From the NCBI RefSeq assembly GCF_039994875.1, contig NZ_CP121196.1, forward strand, positions 2,232,001 through 2,296,000: a DNA stretch of 64,000 bases, read 5' to 3'. Every line of letters starts with the position of its first letter. The first letter of the stretch is position 1. Shown piece by piece: positions 26,503 to 35,743 of the stretch. Below the pieces are notes generated by a model that ran no database searches, was not told where the DNA came from, and saw only the letters and a list, made by a program, of their open reading frames with translations. Source of the DNA: Telmatobacter sp. DSM 110680 (GTDB lineage Bacteria > Acidobacteriota > Terriglobia > Terriglobales > Acidobacteriaceae). The translations under genes and the position numbers were made by a program.

Positions 26503-27626
26503 AGGCAATTCTTACGATCGCATTGATGGTGATGTTGGTTGGAGTGCCAGCCCGAGGGGCGGCCCAAGCGAGAGCTACGACTTCGACAGTCCACAAAGCC
26601 GCGACGCCGATTGCGAAGACTGCGATTCCGCTGATGCCGCGCTTTAAGTTTGAGAATTTTACGTCGGCGAACGGATTGCCTGACGATCACGTGTTCAGCG
26701 TGCTGGTGGACGGCGATCGCATCTGGGCGGGAACAGAAAACGGGCTGGGACTATACGAGAACCATCGGTGGAAGACCTTCACGACGAAGGACGGGTTGGC
26801 CCACCGCGCCGTGCTTTCGCTGGCGCTCGATAAGCGTACTGGAGACGTCTGGGCGGGGACGCTGGGCGGATTGAGCCGTGTCTCCGGGGGACGCATCGAC
26901 ACCTATACGCAAATGAACTCCGGGCTGAGCAACGATGTGGTGTACGGGGTGTCGGTAGAGGGCGAAAACGTCTGGGTGGCAACGGCTGCGGGTGGGTGCA
27001 AACTCGATCTGCATTCGGGGCAGTGGTCGCTTTACAACGAACGCAATACGCCGATGATCGAGATCTGGGTTTACGGGGTTACTGCAACGCCGACCAAGGT
27101 GTATTACGCGGTATGGGGCAGCGGTGTTCTGGAGTATGACCAGCAAAAGAAAATCTGGGACAAGTACGAGGACCCCGACGGCGAAACGGAGATGGTGCTG
27201 TTCAAAGATCAGGGGTTAATCCACGAGATTACGACTTCGGTAAGTTATGTGGATAATATTCTCTGGGTGGCTACGTACTTTGGGGACAGCCGGTACGATG
27301 GCCGGTACTGGCACAATTTCTTAACCAAGGACAGCGGGCTTCCGTCTAATTTTACAAACGTCATCAAGGGAGTGGACGCCAACCGGGCATGGTTTGGCAC
27401 CGATAAGGGACTGGCCTACTACGACGGAGTGAACTGGGCCGTCTATCGCCCGTCTCTTAGTACAGGCAAGCCGGAGATGACGGTTCGAAATGCCAAGGGA
27501 ACGATATTTCCAGTCGCTGTAGATACAGCGCCTGCGCATAACTATGTTTTGGGAATTGATCTTCAGGGCAGCGATATTTGGGTTGCTACTGCCAAAGGTT
27601 TAAGTCACGGGATTCATCAGCCATAA
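26499..27626 (+). CDS. Exported two-component-regulator-type propeller protein
   Basis: A 375-residue protein starting by ATGA overlap with the di-haem gene. Signal peptide about residues 1-23 (LTIALMVMLVGVPARGAAQA). It is composed of Reg_prop-like blades, each with a W-A-G/A-T turn followed by G-L: RIWAGTENGLGLYEN, DVWAGTLGGLSRVSG, NVWVATAAGGCKLD, ILWVATYFG, AWFGTDKGLAYYDG and DIWVATAKGLSHG. In hybrid two-component sensors such propellers form the extracellular input; here there is no membrane segment, kinase or response regulator attached, so it is a free sensor-like domain. It may dock on another member of the operon. Confidence 0.85.
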   Translation: MKAILTIALMVMLVGVPARGAAQARATTSTVHKAATPIAKTAIPLMPRFKFENFTSANGLPDDHVFSVLVDGDRIWAGTENGLGLYENHRWKTFTTKDGLAHRAVLSLALDKRTGDVWAGTLGGLSRVSGGRIDTYTQMNSGLSNDVVYGVSVEGENVWVATAAGGCKLDLHSGQWSLYNERNTPMIEIWVYGVTATPTKVYYAVWGSGVLEYDQQKKIWDKYEDPDGETEMVLFKDQGLIHEITTSVSYVDNILWVATYFGDSRYDGRYWHNFLTKDSGLPSNFTNVIKGVDANRAWFGTDKGLAYYDGVNWAVYRPSLSTGKPEMTVRNAKGTIFPVAVDTAPAHNYVLGIDLQGSDIWVATAKGLSHGIHQP

Positions 27627-27640
27627 GGAGCCATAAAAAC

Positions 27641-28132
27641 ATGATAGCTTTATCCGAAATTCTGGAGACCATTGCACACGCACCGATCCAAAAGCGCGCT
27701 ATGACGAACCATGGCGTACTCAACGAAGCCTATGCCTATGCCAAGCCGAGTTCTTTTTCGCGTGGTATGCGGATTGATTTGAACGGACTGACGATCCTGC
27801 TGATCTCGGGCACCGCTTCGATCGATGAAAACGGCGTGAGCGTACACATCGGCGATTTTCGCGCGCAGATGAAGCGGACGCTGGATAACATAACCGGACT
27901 GTTGGAAAGCGAAGGGTGCACGTGGCATGACATTGTGCGTACGTCCTGCTACCTGCGTGATATCGATCGCGACTATGATGCGTTCAATGAAGAGCGCACC
28001 GCGTTTTTCAAAGCACAGGGGCTTGATCCGCTGCCCGCATCGACGGGAATACAAGCGCATCTTTGCAGGCCGGAATTGCTGATTGAGATTGAAGCAATCG
28101 CGATGTTCCGCACGGAAAAGACGGCCAAGTAA
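27641..28132 (+). CDS. RidA/YjgF/YER057c-family protein
   Basis: A 163-residue cytoplasmic protein. ATG 27641 is chosen because AAGGAG overlaps the previous stop with suitable spacing; the frame is open further upstream within the propeller gene. Family features are TILLISGTASIDENG, QMKRTLDNITGLLESEGCTW, IVRTSCYLRD and the C-terminal PELLIEIEAIAMF; the Glu of LLIEIEA and the Arg of IVRTSC occupy expected active-site positions. It is longer than RidA (about 130 residues) because of an N-terminal extension. RidA-type proteins hydrolyse reactive enamines/imines or act in amine degradation, which points to nitrogen-containing metabolites in this operon. Confidence 0.88.
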   Translation: MIALSEILETIAHAPIQKRAMTNHGVLNEAYAYAKPSSFSRGMRIDLNGLTILLISGTASIDENGVSVHIGDFRAQMKRTLDNITGLLESEGCTWHDIVRTSCYLRDIDRDYDAFNEERTAFFKAQGLDPLPASTGIQAHLCRPELLIEIEAIAMFRTEKTAK

Positions 28133-28143
28133 GGAGCAGCACG

Positions 28144-30123
28144 ATGCGTAAGGCATGGTTGATGATGGCGGCCGGTATATTGGCCGCCGGCACACCGTTG
28201 AATCTGGTGGGACAGGGAGTACAACGGAGTAAAAGTACCTGTGAGTGCGGAGCGCATCCGCCGGGGACTCCGAAAGACCGCGTCGTAGCGCCTTATGCGG
28301 GTGAACCAGCCGATCTGAGTCCTTACTCAAAATTTGCGGCGCCTTACGATTTGAATTACGTCCATCCGAATATTTATACAGGCGCGGGAAGAGACATTCC
28401 GGAACCGAAGGACCTGACCGAAGTGCGTATAGGTTTCTTTGGTCCGATTGAACACAGCCCCGAGCAGGTGTTCGGATTGCGCATGTTACACGGTGCGCAA
28501 CTTGCGGTTGAAGAAGCAAATGCACGCGGCGGCTATGGCGGCAAGTCATTCAAGCTGATGTTGCATAACGACTACGACAACTGGCAGGCGAAGACGGTCT
28601 ACGGGGATGATCGCGCCACTGATCCGACGATATGGGGATCCGCGTCGAACGAAGTCGTAAAGATGGTTTACGACGACCAGGACTGGGCGGTGTTCGGCTC
28701 AATCAGTTCCGAGTCCACGCACATCGCATTGAGAGTCGCGCTGAAGGCGGAGATTCCGATCGTTAATTCTGCTTCGACGGATCCGACAATTCCGGAGACT
28801 TACATTCCCTGGTATTTCACCGATCTTCAGGACGATCGCGTGCAAGGGCTTACGCTGGCTCGGCATATTTACACAGAGCTTGGGTTGAAGCGGGTTGCGT
28901 TGCTGCGCGTTAACAGTCGCTACGGGCGCTTTGGAGTGCTGAAGTTTCGTGATGCTTCGCGGCGGTTGGGACACCCGGTGGTGATTGAGCAGAAGTTTTT
29001 GCCGGGGGATACGGACTATACGCGGTCCTTGAAGATTATCCAGTCGTCGCGCGCTGATGCAATTGTGTTGTGGGCTGATGAGATTCCCGCGGCGAATATC
29101 TTGAAGCAGATGAAGGCGCTGGGAATGAAGCAGCGTGTGTTTGGCTCCTACCGCACGCTAGGTCCGGAGATGCTGGCGCAGGCTGACGGTGCGGCAGAGG
29201 GATTTGAAGCGGTATTTCCCTACGACCCTACGCGCAATGATCCGAAGTGGCTGGATTTTAATGCGCGTTTCGAATCGCGGTTTCATGAGAAGCCGGAGCA
29301 GTTTGCGTCGCTTGCGTACGATGCGATGAACGCACTGCTTGATTCGATCTGCAGGGCGGGGTTGAATCGTGCGCGCATTCACGACGCTCTCGCAGACATC
29401 GCAGACTACGACGGCGTAACCGGGCATATGACGTTCGATCCGAACCAGAAGAACGTGGCCCATATGTATCTTGGAACCGTGCACAACGGAGCGATCTCAT
29501 ATCAAGTGGTGACTATGGAGAAGGCGAGTGCGGCTCCGCAAAAGGCTTCGGATGATGGAAAACCAGGTTCAACGCAGGCTCCTTATGCGCGCGTGGGCGA
29601 AGAAGGCGTGGAATATGCTGGGCCTCATCAGGGAAGTGTGCCCGCGGGCGCGTTAAAGGTAGTTCTGTTTGGTCAGCATGCCGATGCGGTTGCACAATCG
29701 GCTGTAATGCTGGAGCAACTTCGCAGAGCGTCGGCGTCGGGGGTTGAGTGGACGCTTCTTCCGATTGCCAGCGATCAGAACTGGGGTGCGGCCTCAACGC
29801 AGCTTGTGCATGCGCTGATGGACGAACATGCGCTGGCGATTGTGGCATTGGATCGCGATGCGGCGCACCTGGCGGAGCAACTTGCTTTGAAGGCTTTTGT
29901 GCCGGTGGTCGCGATAAGTGAGGACAGGAAGCTGACTTCAACAAATGTGCCGTGGATCTTCCGACTGCCGGCCGCGACTACGCCCGCCGCCGCTATGCGA
30001 TTAATTGAGACGGCGGTGGTCAAGAGCGGCGCGAATCCCGAGAAGCTTCGAGATGTGCTGGCGTCGGGCCAAACCATCGATGGGGTTGCGTTTCTTTCCA
30101 CGGGCGAGCCGAAGATCCAATAG
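28144..30123 (+). CDS. ABC-type branched-chain amino-acid-like ligand-binding protein, no permease
   Basis: A 659-residue periplasmic binding protein of type 1 fold. Signal peptide about residues 1-24; then a ~65-residue preface with Cys-x-Cys (STCECGAHPPG). The binding domain begins VRIGFFGPIEHSPEQVFGLR and includes GAQLAVEEANARGGYGG, AVFGSISSESTHIALRVA, PIVNSASTDPTIPETYIPWY and VALLRVNSRYGRFG. A second, poorly matched lobe from ~500 (LKVVLFGQHADAVAQSAVML) may be a further binding domain, since ordinary members have about 400 residues. AAGGAG sits 7 bases before the ATG and the gap to ridA is 11 bases. No ATPase or permease is adjacent, so a sensing or delivery role is likely. A strong terminator follows. 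Confidence 0.88.
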   Translation: MRKAWLMMAAGILAAGTPLNLVGQGVQRSKSTCECGAHPPGTPKDRVVAPYAGEPADLSPYSKFAAPYDLNYVHPNIYTGAGRDIPEPKDLTEVRIGFFGPIEHSPEQVFGLRMLHGAQLAVEEANARGGYGGKSFKLMLHNDYDNWQAKTVYGDDRATDPTIWGSASNEVVKMVYDDQDWAVFGSISSESTHIALRVALKAEIPIVNSASTDPTIPETYIPWYFTDLQDDRVQGLTLARHIYTELGLKRVALLRVNSRYGRFGVLKFRDASRRLGHPVVIEQKFLPGDTDYTRSLKIIQSSRADAIVLWADEIPAANILKQMKALGMKQRVFGSYRTLGPEMLAQADGAAEGFEAVFPYDPTRNDPKWLDFNARFESRFHEKPEQFASLAYDAMNALLDSICRAGLNRARIHDALADIADYDGVTGHMTFDPNQKNVAHMYLGTVHNGAISYQVVTMEKASAAPQKASDDGKPGSTQAPYARVGEEGVEYAGPHQGSVPAGALKVVLFGQHADAVAQSAVMLEQLRRASASGVEWTLLPIASDQNWGAASTQLVHALMDEHALAIVALDRDAAHLAEQLALKAFVPVVAISEDRKLTSTNVPWIFRLPAATTPAAAMRLIETAVVKSGANPEKLRDVLASGQTIDGVAFLSTGEPKIQ

Positions 30124-30154
30124 CGACGCCAAACGCAGAGTTAACGAGACAAAG

Positions 30155-30188
30155 AAAAGGGGCAGTCCGCTGAGGACTGCCCCCTTTT
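30155..30188. terminator. Bidirectional intrinsic terminator
   Basis: GGGGCAGTCC (30159-30168) pairs with GGACTGCCCC (30174-30183) over a 5-base loop. AAAA precedes and TTTT follows the stem, so it can work on both strands. It lies between the convergent ends of the ligand-binding protein gene and the porin gene. Confidence 0.9.
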
Positions 30189-30209
30189 GCTATGCGTAGA
30201 AGCCGCGGT

Positions 30210-32324
30210 TTATGGCAGATAGTAGCGGAGTGAAGTCCAGAACATGTTGTCGATGCCCTTCGCGCCGATTCCGGAAGCTCCGGACCAGCCTTCGCGCACC
30301 GCATAGCCGTACTGGAAGCCTTGGCGGAAGCGACCGCGGTCGCCCTTGTAGATGTCATACCACCAGCCGCCGGTAATCTCCTGCACATCGCGGCTCTGAT
30401 CGCCGCAAGATCCGCCGGGAACAAAGCCGGTGGAAGCGCCACCGTTGTAGCCGGGGTTGGAGTTGGAGTTGCAACCGGAGTTGCTGAGCAGGCGCGAACC
30501 ATAACCGACAGCTGCGTTGCTCGGAGTCGACCAGGTTGCTCCCCACTTGCCACCCTCCGCAAAGTTGGCTGCAGTTGGCGTCTTGGTGCACGTGAAAGCG
30601 CCGGCGGTGGTTGGGCAGAAGACAGCCGCAGGTCCGCCGAGCGAGGTTGTTGTGCCGGCAATGCCCCAATCGTCTCGGCTCGCATAATCGCCGCCGTAAT
30701 TGAGGTAGATCGCAAGCCGTGGAGTGGGATTGATTTCAACTGTGGCGAGACCGGAAAGGTTGTGAATTGGTGAGAACTGGCCGTAGGAATCGGAGGTGAG
30801 GTCGGCCAGCGTCGTGTTGCCGTAGCGTCCCAGTCCCGAGCCGTACATGCCCTTCGCACCGACGATAACCTTGTTGCCAGAGAAGCCGATGCGGAAACTT
30901 GCTCCGCCTCCGCCCATCGTGACGTTGTTGTTATAGGACCCGGCAGTAGTCAGCGCAGGTGCTACAGTCGCGCCAGTCACGCTATCGGTCAATCCGCCGT
31001 AGAGGTTTCTGTCTGTGGTTTCTCCAGGGTAGACAGTCTGGTGCGCAAAACGGGCGATTCCGAACATTTCAAAGTGGCCAAATTTTGGATCGAGAGCCAG
31101 CTTCGCGATGACGTCTGGCGCCTCGTTGAAGGAAAGATTGGCGATGTTTGCGCATCCGTTGACTGTCTTGTAGACGGGGACTGCAACTTGGATTTTGTTG
31201 CCCACGTTGTCGATCTCAGTCTGATTGGTGTAGTTGACGATTGAAGTAGCGGGGGTGCAGGCATTGATACCCGCGTTGAAGTTGCCGCCGTTATTTCCCT
31301 GACTGCCGATGACCGCATAAGGGGTATTGCCGGCCAGTGATGCCGTGTAGATAAGCTGCGGATTTTCAGCAGCGATGCCGAAAGCAGCGTATTTCCCGGT
31401 CTTGGTTACGCGGAAGCCATATTGGCGAGTCCACACGAAGCCCGTTACGTAGTTCGGATCTATCGTCTGCGGGGTCATGATATCGCCGGACAGATTTGAT
31501 ATTCCCTTTTTGTCTTCTGTGGCGAGCGACCATAACTGACCGCCAGTGAAGGCCCAGTGGTTGTTGGTTTCGGCCTGGCCCCAAATGACGCGCTGACGAA
31601 GAACATAGCTGTTGGACTGATTGTTGTTGGAAGAGATGCCGGTACCAAGCCAGTCAGCCTCGTAGTAGCCGCGCAACGTGCCCCAGTTGGTCTTGCCCTC
31701 GGCCATCAAGGTTACGCGCGACTGGCGTGCATCCCCGTAGAACTCGCTGAGCGAGTAAGCGTCGGCGTGCTCATAGGGAATTGCGCTGAATGCAGTGGGA
31801 ATGTCGCCGCCCGTTGCTTTGCTGCGCCAGACTGTTTCACCCGCCACATAGCCGCCCGGAGTAAGGGTGATTCCCTTGTAATGAAGTGCGCTCGGGTTGT
31901 TGATCGCCTTCTTCAGGTTGGCGGTCTCATCCGAGACGGTGGTGGCCAATGAAACACTGTTTGCCTTTAGATCCGTAACCGTCGTCTGAAGCGTGGTCAC
32001 GGCAGCGGCGTTTTCGGAGGTTGCCTGTTGCTGAGAGGTTGCATCGGCCTCAGCTTTTGCAGCGGCAGCCTGAGCATCGGCAGCACTCTGTTGTGCCTGC
32101 TTCAGCTGAGCATCCTTGGTTGCCAAATCAGTTTTCAGGCTGTCGATCTGTCCCTGAAATTCCTGGCGCAGAGCATTGATCTGCTCCTCGACAGTGGGTT
32201 TGGGTGGCTGCTTTTTGGTGGCGTGCTTTTTAGCTGGGGCGGGGGGATCACCGGCGTAAGCGTTGGAACCAACGAGACTGGCTGCCAGAAGTGCGGCGAC
32301 AACCATTTTCATTTGGGATTTCAT
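30210..32324 (-). CDS. DcaP-like outer membrane porin with N-terminal coiled coil
   Basis: A 704-residue exported protein. Signal peptide residues 1-24 (VVAALLAASLVGSNAYAG). A Lys/Pro-rich stretch is followed by a coiled coil, about residues 44-145 (EEQINALRQEFQGQIDSL onward, then Ala/Gln-rich), as in periplasmic trimerising segments. From about 150 the chain is a beta-barrel with alternating aromatic and polar residues (VTLMAEGKTNWGTLRGYYEA) and it ends MFWTSLRYYLP, with the terminal aromatic expected for BAM-dependent insertion. Cysteines in INACTPAT and NGCANI may form a loop disulfide. It should admit small, perhaps anionic, solutes. The terminator at 30155-30188 serves this gene too. Confidence 0.82.
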   Translation of the reverse strand: MKSQMKMVVAALLAASLVGSNAYAGDPPAPAKKHATKKQPPKPTVEEQINALRQEFQGQIDSLKTDLATKDAQLKQAQQSAADAQAAAAKAEADATSQQQATSENAAAVTTLQTTVTDLKANSVSLATTVSDETANLKKAINNPSALHYKGITLTPGGYVAGETVWRSKATGGDIPTAFSAIPYEHADAYSLSEFYGDARQSRVTLMAEGKTNWGTLRGYYEADWLGTGISSNNNQSNSYVLRQRVIWGQAETNNHWAFTGGQLWSLATEDKKGISNLSGDIMTPQTIDPNYVTGFVWTRQYGFRVTKTGKYAAFGIAAENPQLIYTASLAGNTPYAVIGSQGNNGGNFNAGINACTPATSIVNYTNQTEIDNVGNKIQVAVPVYKTVNGCANIANLSFNEAPDVIAKLALDPKFGHFEMFGIARFAHQTVYPGETTDRNLYGGLTDSVTGATVAPALTTAGSYNNNVTMGGGGASFRIGFSGNKVIVGAKGMYGSGLGRYGNTTLADLTSDSYGQFSPIHNLSGLATVEINPTPRLAIYLNYGGDYASRDDWGIAGTTTSLGGPAAVFCPTTAGAFTCTKTPTAANFAEGGKWGATWSTPSNAAVGYGSRLLSNSGCNSNSNPGYNGGASTGFVPGGSCGDQSRDVQEITGGWWYDIYKGDRGRFRQGFQYGYAVREGWSGASGIGAKGIDNMFWTSLRYYLP

Positions 32325-32742
32325 TGGGCGTCTTTTTTCCTCTCAGATCAGGTTGAATCGTGGCGGCGCATGGTGATGCTCAGAGCCGTTCAGGTCAACT
32401 AACAAAAACTCAGGATGATGCCTTAGTGGGTGTTGAAGTTGCAGGCGACAGGGAAAGAGCGTTCGTCAAAAAGGATGGATTGCACTGACAGAGTTATTCC
32501 TTGTCGCTTCTGTATTTCACAGTCGCAGATTTTGATGAATATTTGACTAATTCACATACTTTTAATAACCGCTGTTGCGGAGTTTTAGGCTTGTTAAAGA
32601 ATGGTTAATTTACCTCTTGTTCACATTCGAAGCGGGCACGCAAAGGCTTTAAGCACGCGCGGAGCTGGAAGTCACTCGCACTTGCGCGACTCGACGAACG
32701 ACTAAGTGAGGTTGTATTCGCTTGTATCTGAGCAATGCGAAT
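32325..32742. other. AT-richer gene-free stretch upstream of the porin gene
   Basis: 418 bases between the PIG-L stop and the porin start, both on the - strand. It is visibly richer in A/T than its surroundings, especially 32520-32625, and likely holds the porin promoter and regulatory sites. An AGGA lies about 13 bases before the porin ATG. I found no repeat copy, ORF or confident promoter pair. Confidence 0.5.
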
Positions 32743-35604
32743 TTATTGCCGGGCGCTCAGCAAGTTTGCCATGATGCGATAAGACCCTGGGACTAACTCG
32801 GGTAACTGGCGATAGAGGGCATAGGCAACATATATATAAGTTCCTTTGCCCGGATGGGTGACGATCAGCCCGCCGCGCTGGGGATCCTGGCCGGGGTCGG
32901 CGGTCTCGGTAAGTGCGGTGTAACCCGGATCGAATGAATCAAGGAAAGAGTGGCCGCGCTCTTCGACCCACCCGTCGAAGTCGGCACCTGTAATTTTGTT
33001 AGGAAAATTCAGCAGGGGGTTGGAGGGGTCCAGAAGCTTGATGGGCGACTGCTCGTCAACGACACGCTCGGGCATGCGGTTTCCCATCGAGAGCGGAAGA
33101 GGAGCAGGAAAAGTGTTGCTCTGGTACTGGACGACCAGAGTGCCGCCGTTGCGGACGAAGTCTTCAAGGCGAGGCTGGACCTTAGCAAGTTCGGGACGAA
33201 CGGAGTAGGCGCGGATGCCGATGACGATGACGTTGTAGAGGCTGAGATCTCCGGAGATGAGGTCGGCGCTGGATAGCAGATGGGGAGCGACGCCCATGCC
33301 CTCGATTGCCTCGGGGACAAGATCGCCGGGTCCCATCACATATCCGATGCGGAGACCGGGCGCAAGCTTTACGTCGATCTTGCGGGTTTGAAGCTGGGCG
33401 GGCGCGTATTGGTTATACGGACGCAAGCCAGTGTAGCCAACGCTGTGCCATCCGGAATCATAGGACCGACCCGCCGACTGAGCGACAGCCATGAGGGAGT
33501 ACGCGCCGGTTTGCGTGGCAGCAGGCGTGACGGAAAATAGGATGGGGTCGGTGTCGCCGGCGGTCTTACGATGGAATTCGGCCTGAGCAGGATCGGAGCG
33601 CCAGCCGTCAGGGAGTTTGAGCGCTACAGTGCCTTCGGCTGCGGACTGGGTGTGGACAGTTACACGGACGGGAAGCGCACTGCCATCGAGCGGAAGAATG
33701 CGGGCCTGCGGATCAACACTGACACCGATGGCGGGGGCGACGACGAGAGGTTCGTAGAAGCCTCCGGGACCGGTGACGCGCTGGAGGGTTTGCACTACTT
33801 CGCCGATGCGGATGGGCAGGCCATCGAAGGTGAACTCGGCCCATGCGTCGAGCGGGTATGGAGCGAAGGATCGCCCGCGCCATTGCGGATTGGCGATGTC
33901 GTAATAAGGCTGCTCGATGTTAGGCCGTGTGAATGACGGCGCAGTGGAGGCAGAATTGTCGGCGGCGTGGACTGTGAAAACGGGATCAGCGACCGACGCG
34001 GCAGGATCTGGAGCGACGTTGATAGTGCTATTCCATTCTTCGCCGCTGCGGCTCTGCAGCCAGACTTTTTCGATGCGTGTCTCTTTGGTGGCTTGCGCAG
34101 CGTGTACGTGGACGCGGAACTCTTCGCCCGGGGAGACGCTAGTTGCAGCTTCATCGGCTGCGGCACCGCGGAAGCCTGCGGATTGCGCATGGGCTTCGTT
34201 GGTGCGAAAGGCTACGAGGTCGAGGCCAAGGATGTTGGCTAGTGCGGATTGAAACTGGTTGATCTTGGCATCGAGTTCGAAGAGGATGCTTGCTTTGCCC
34301 TGGGCGTCAAGTGAACTGGCGGCGACTTTTTCGCGGAGTGCGAGGATCTCCCGATAAATGGGAGCGAGCGCTTGCGCTGCCGGGAGGCCGGAGTTGCAGG
34401 GGCACTTGGACTCGAATCGCTCGAGATCGCCACCGATCTGGCCGAGTCCTGTTGCGAGCCATGCTGGAGCGGGTTCCTTCACAAGATGGACTAGCCCGGA
34501 GACGCTCGTGTCGATGTTGACGCGGTTGTTGGCGTACAAGCTGTCGTCGGCGAATTTCTCGGCGGATTTCGCGACCGTCTTAGCTGTCGGTGCGACCGCC
34601 CAGAGGTGATAGCTGGCCGTAGCGGGGCCACTGAGGGAGGGATTGGCGCCGCCGTTCTGGGATTTCTGTTCGCCCCAGCCCTCGCGCGCGATCTGTGCGT
34701 AACTGCGACCGAGGGTTGCGTCCAAAGTTCCGACGGGTAGCTTTACGTCGGTGGATGGTGTGGTTGTGGTGACCTCGCCGGTGACGTAGTTTTTGAATTT
34801 CGCGGGCGCCCATTTTCCGGTGGCGTAATCGAACATGCCCTTGTCCGTGACAGGGGCGAACGGAGTCATGGAATAAACGGCGAGAGGCTGCCAGGGCTGG
34901 AGGCCGAGGCCTCCTGCTGAAATCGGCTTGAGCTGCTCAGGGAAGATGGTGGGATCGGCTGCAGCTTTGAAGACTTCCTGTGCGATTTCACCGGAGACCT
35001 GGTGCTGGCCATGGCCGTCGGTGATGCCTCCGATGAAGGTGGAGACGATGACCTGGGGACGCTCGCTGCGAACAGCGAGAACGGCGTCGTAGAGGACGCG
35101 ATCGTGACCCCACTTCTGGAATGCCTCTTCCTGCGTTTTAGAGAATCCGAAGTCGACTTCAGTTCCCCAGAGTTGCTTTGCGCCGTAGTATTGGTCGGCC
35201 TTGAGGAGTTCGTTGGTGCGTAGGATGCCAAGGGCGTCGTAGGTTTCGGCGGACATGGCGTTCTGGCCGCCTTCACCGCGCGTCAGGGTGAAGAGAATGG
35301 CTCGGACGCCGAGGCCGCGAGAGAGATAGGTGAGCAGGGCTCCATCTTCGTCGTCAGGGTGGGCAACGATCATCATGATGCTGGCGGTGGTGTTGAGCTG
35401 TTTTAGAGTCTGCTCGAGCTTTGCTTCACCACGATCTTCAGGTAGCGGGAGCGCGACGAGTTGCGGCTCGGACGCCGGCAAAGCGGTCGCGGGTTGTTGT
35501 GCACGCATTTGCGGCGCTGGGGCGAGTGCGATAAGGATCGCGGAAATCGAGGCTGCAAGTGCAGCTTTGGCGTGTTTGCGATGTGCTCCCTGAGAAAAGA
35601 ACAT
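32743..35604 (-). CDS. Exported PIG-L family deacetylase, large acidobacterial type
   Basis: A 953-residue protein with an N-terminal signal region (AALAASISAILIALAPAPQ). The PIG-L/LmbE catalytic domain occupies about residues 75-330: the zinc motif AHPDDE at 81-86, then LTRGEGGQNA, and a second metal His in GGITDGHGQHQ. These enzymes remove acetyl groups from N-acetylglucosaminyl substrates. The remaining ~600 residues include probable beta-sandwich modules (ALPVRVTVHTQSAAEGTVAL) and a C-terminal segment (VIVIGIRAYSVRPEL, GGTLVVQYQS) that resembles a GATase-like or trehalose-utilisation-type fold. Such long secreted forms may act on exopolysaccharide or chitin fragments. No Shine-Dalgarno is evident before the ATG, so the start is less sure. 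Confidence 0.88.
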   Translation of the reverse strand: MFFSQGAHRKHAKAALAASISAILIALAPAPQMRAQQPATALPASEPQLVALPLPEDRGEAKLEQTLKQLNTTASIMMIVAHPDDEDGALLTYLSRGLGVRAILFTLTRGEGGQNAMSAETYDALGILRTNELLKADQYYGAKQLWGTEVDFGFSKTQEEAFQKWGHDRVLYDAVLAVRSERPQVIVSTFIGGITDGHGQHQVSGEIAQEVFKAAADPTIFPEQLKPISAGGLGLQPWQPLAVYSMTPFAPVTDKGMFDYATGKWAPAKFKNYVTGEVTTTTPSTDVKLPVGTLDATLGRSYAQIAREGWGEQKSQNGGANPSLSGPATASYHLWAVAPTAKTVAKSAEKFADDSLYANNRVNIDTSVSGLVHLVKEPAPAWLATGLGQIGGDLERFESKCPCNSGLPAAQALAPIYREILALREKVAASSLDAQGKASILFELDAKINQFQSALANILGLDLVAFRTNEAHAQSAGFRGAAADEAATSVSPGEEFRVHVHAAQATKETRIEKVWLQSRSGEEWNSTINVAPDPAASVADPVFTVHAADNSASTAPSFTRPNIEQPYYDIANPQWRGRSFAPYPLDAWAEFTFDGLPIRIGEVVQTLQRVTGPGGFYEPLVVAPAIGVSVDPQARILPLDGSALPVRVTVHTQSAAEGTVALKLPDGWRSDPAQAEFHRKTAGDTDPILFSVTPAATQTGAYSLMAVAQSAGRSYDSGWHSVGYTGLRPYNQYAPAQLQTRKIDVKLAPGLRIGYVMGPGDLVPEAIEGMGVAPHLLSSADLISGDLSLYNVIVIGIRAYSVRPELAKVQPRLEDFVRNGGTLVVQYQSNTFPAPLPLSMGNRMPERVVDEQSPIKLLDPSNPLLNFPNKITGADFDGWVEERGHSFLDSFDPGYTALTETADPGQDPQRGGLIVTHPGKGTYIYVAYALYRQLPELVPGSYRIMANLLSARQ

Positions 35605-35723
35605 GGTTGTCGTCAGTGTACAATCCGGTGAGCGTATTCCCGTTAGAAGATGCGCAGGGAGTATGTAATGAAGTTCGTAGATCTCTCAGGGCAAGCCCAA
35701 ATCCTTCTTGTAGCCGTTGTAGC

Positions 35724-35737
35724 ACGACTAAAGTCGT
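35724..35737. repeat. Short perfect inverted repeat ACGACT-AA-AGTCGT
   Basis: Six-base arms around AA, 7 bases before the first possible start of the APC permease gene. It could be an operator or part of a short dispersed element; only one copy was noticed in this window. Confidence 0.4.
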
Positions 35738-35743
35738 ACCTTG

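Noticed and set aside
32543..32568. Rightward promoter TTGACT/TAATAA
   Set aside because: Spacing is only 14 bp and no rightward gene lies downstream.
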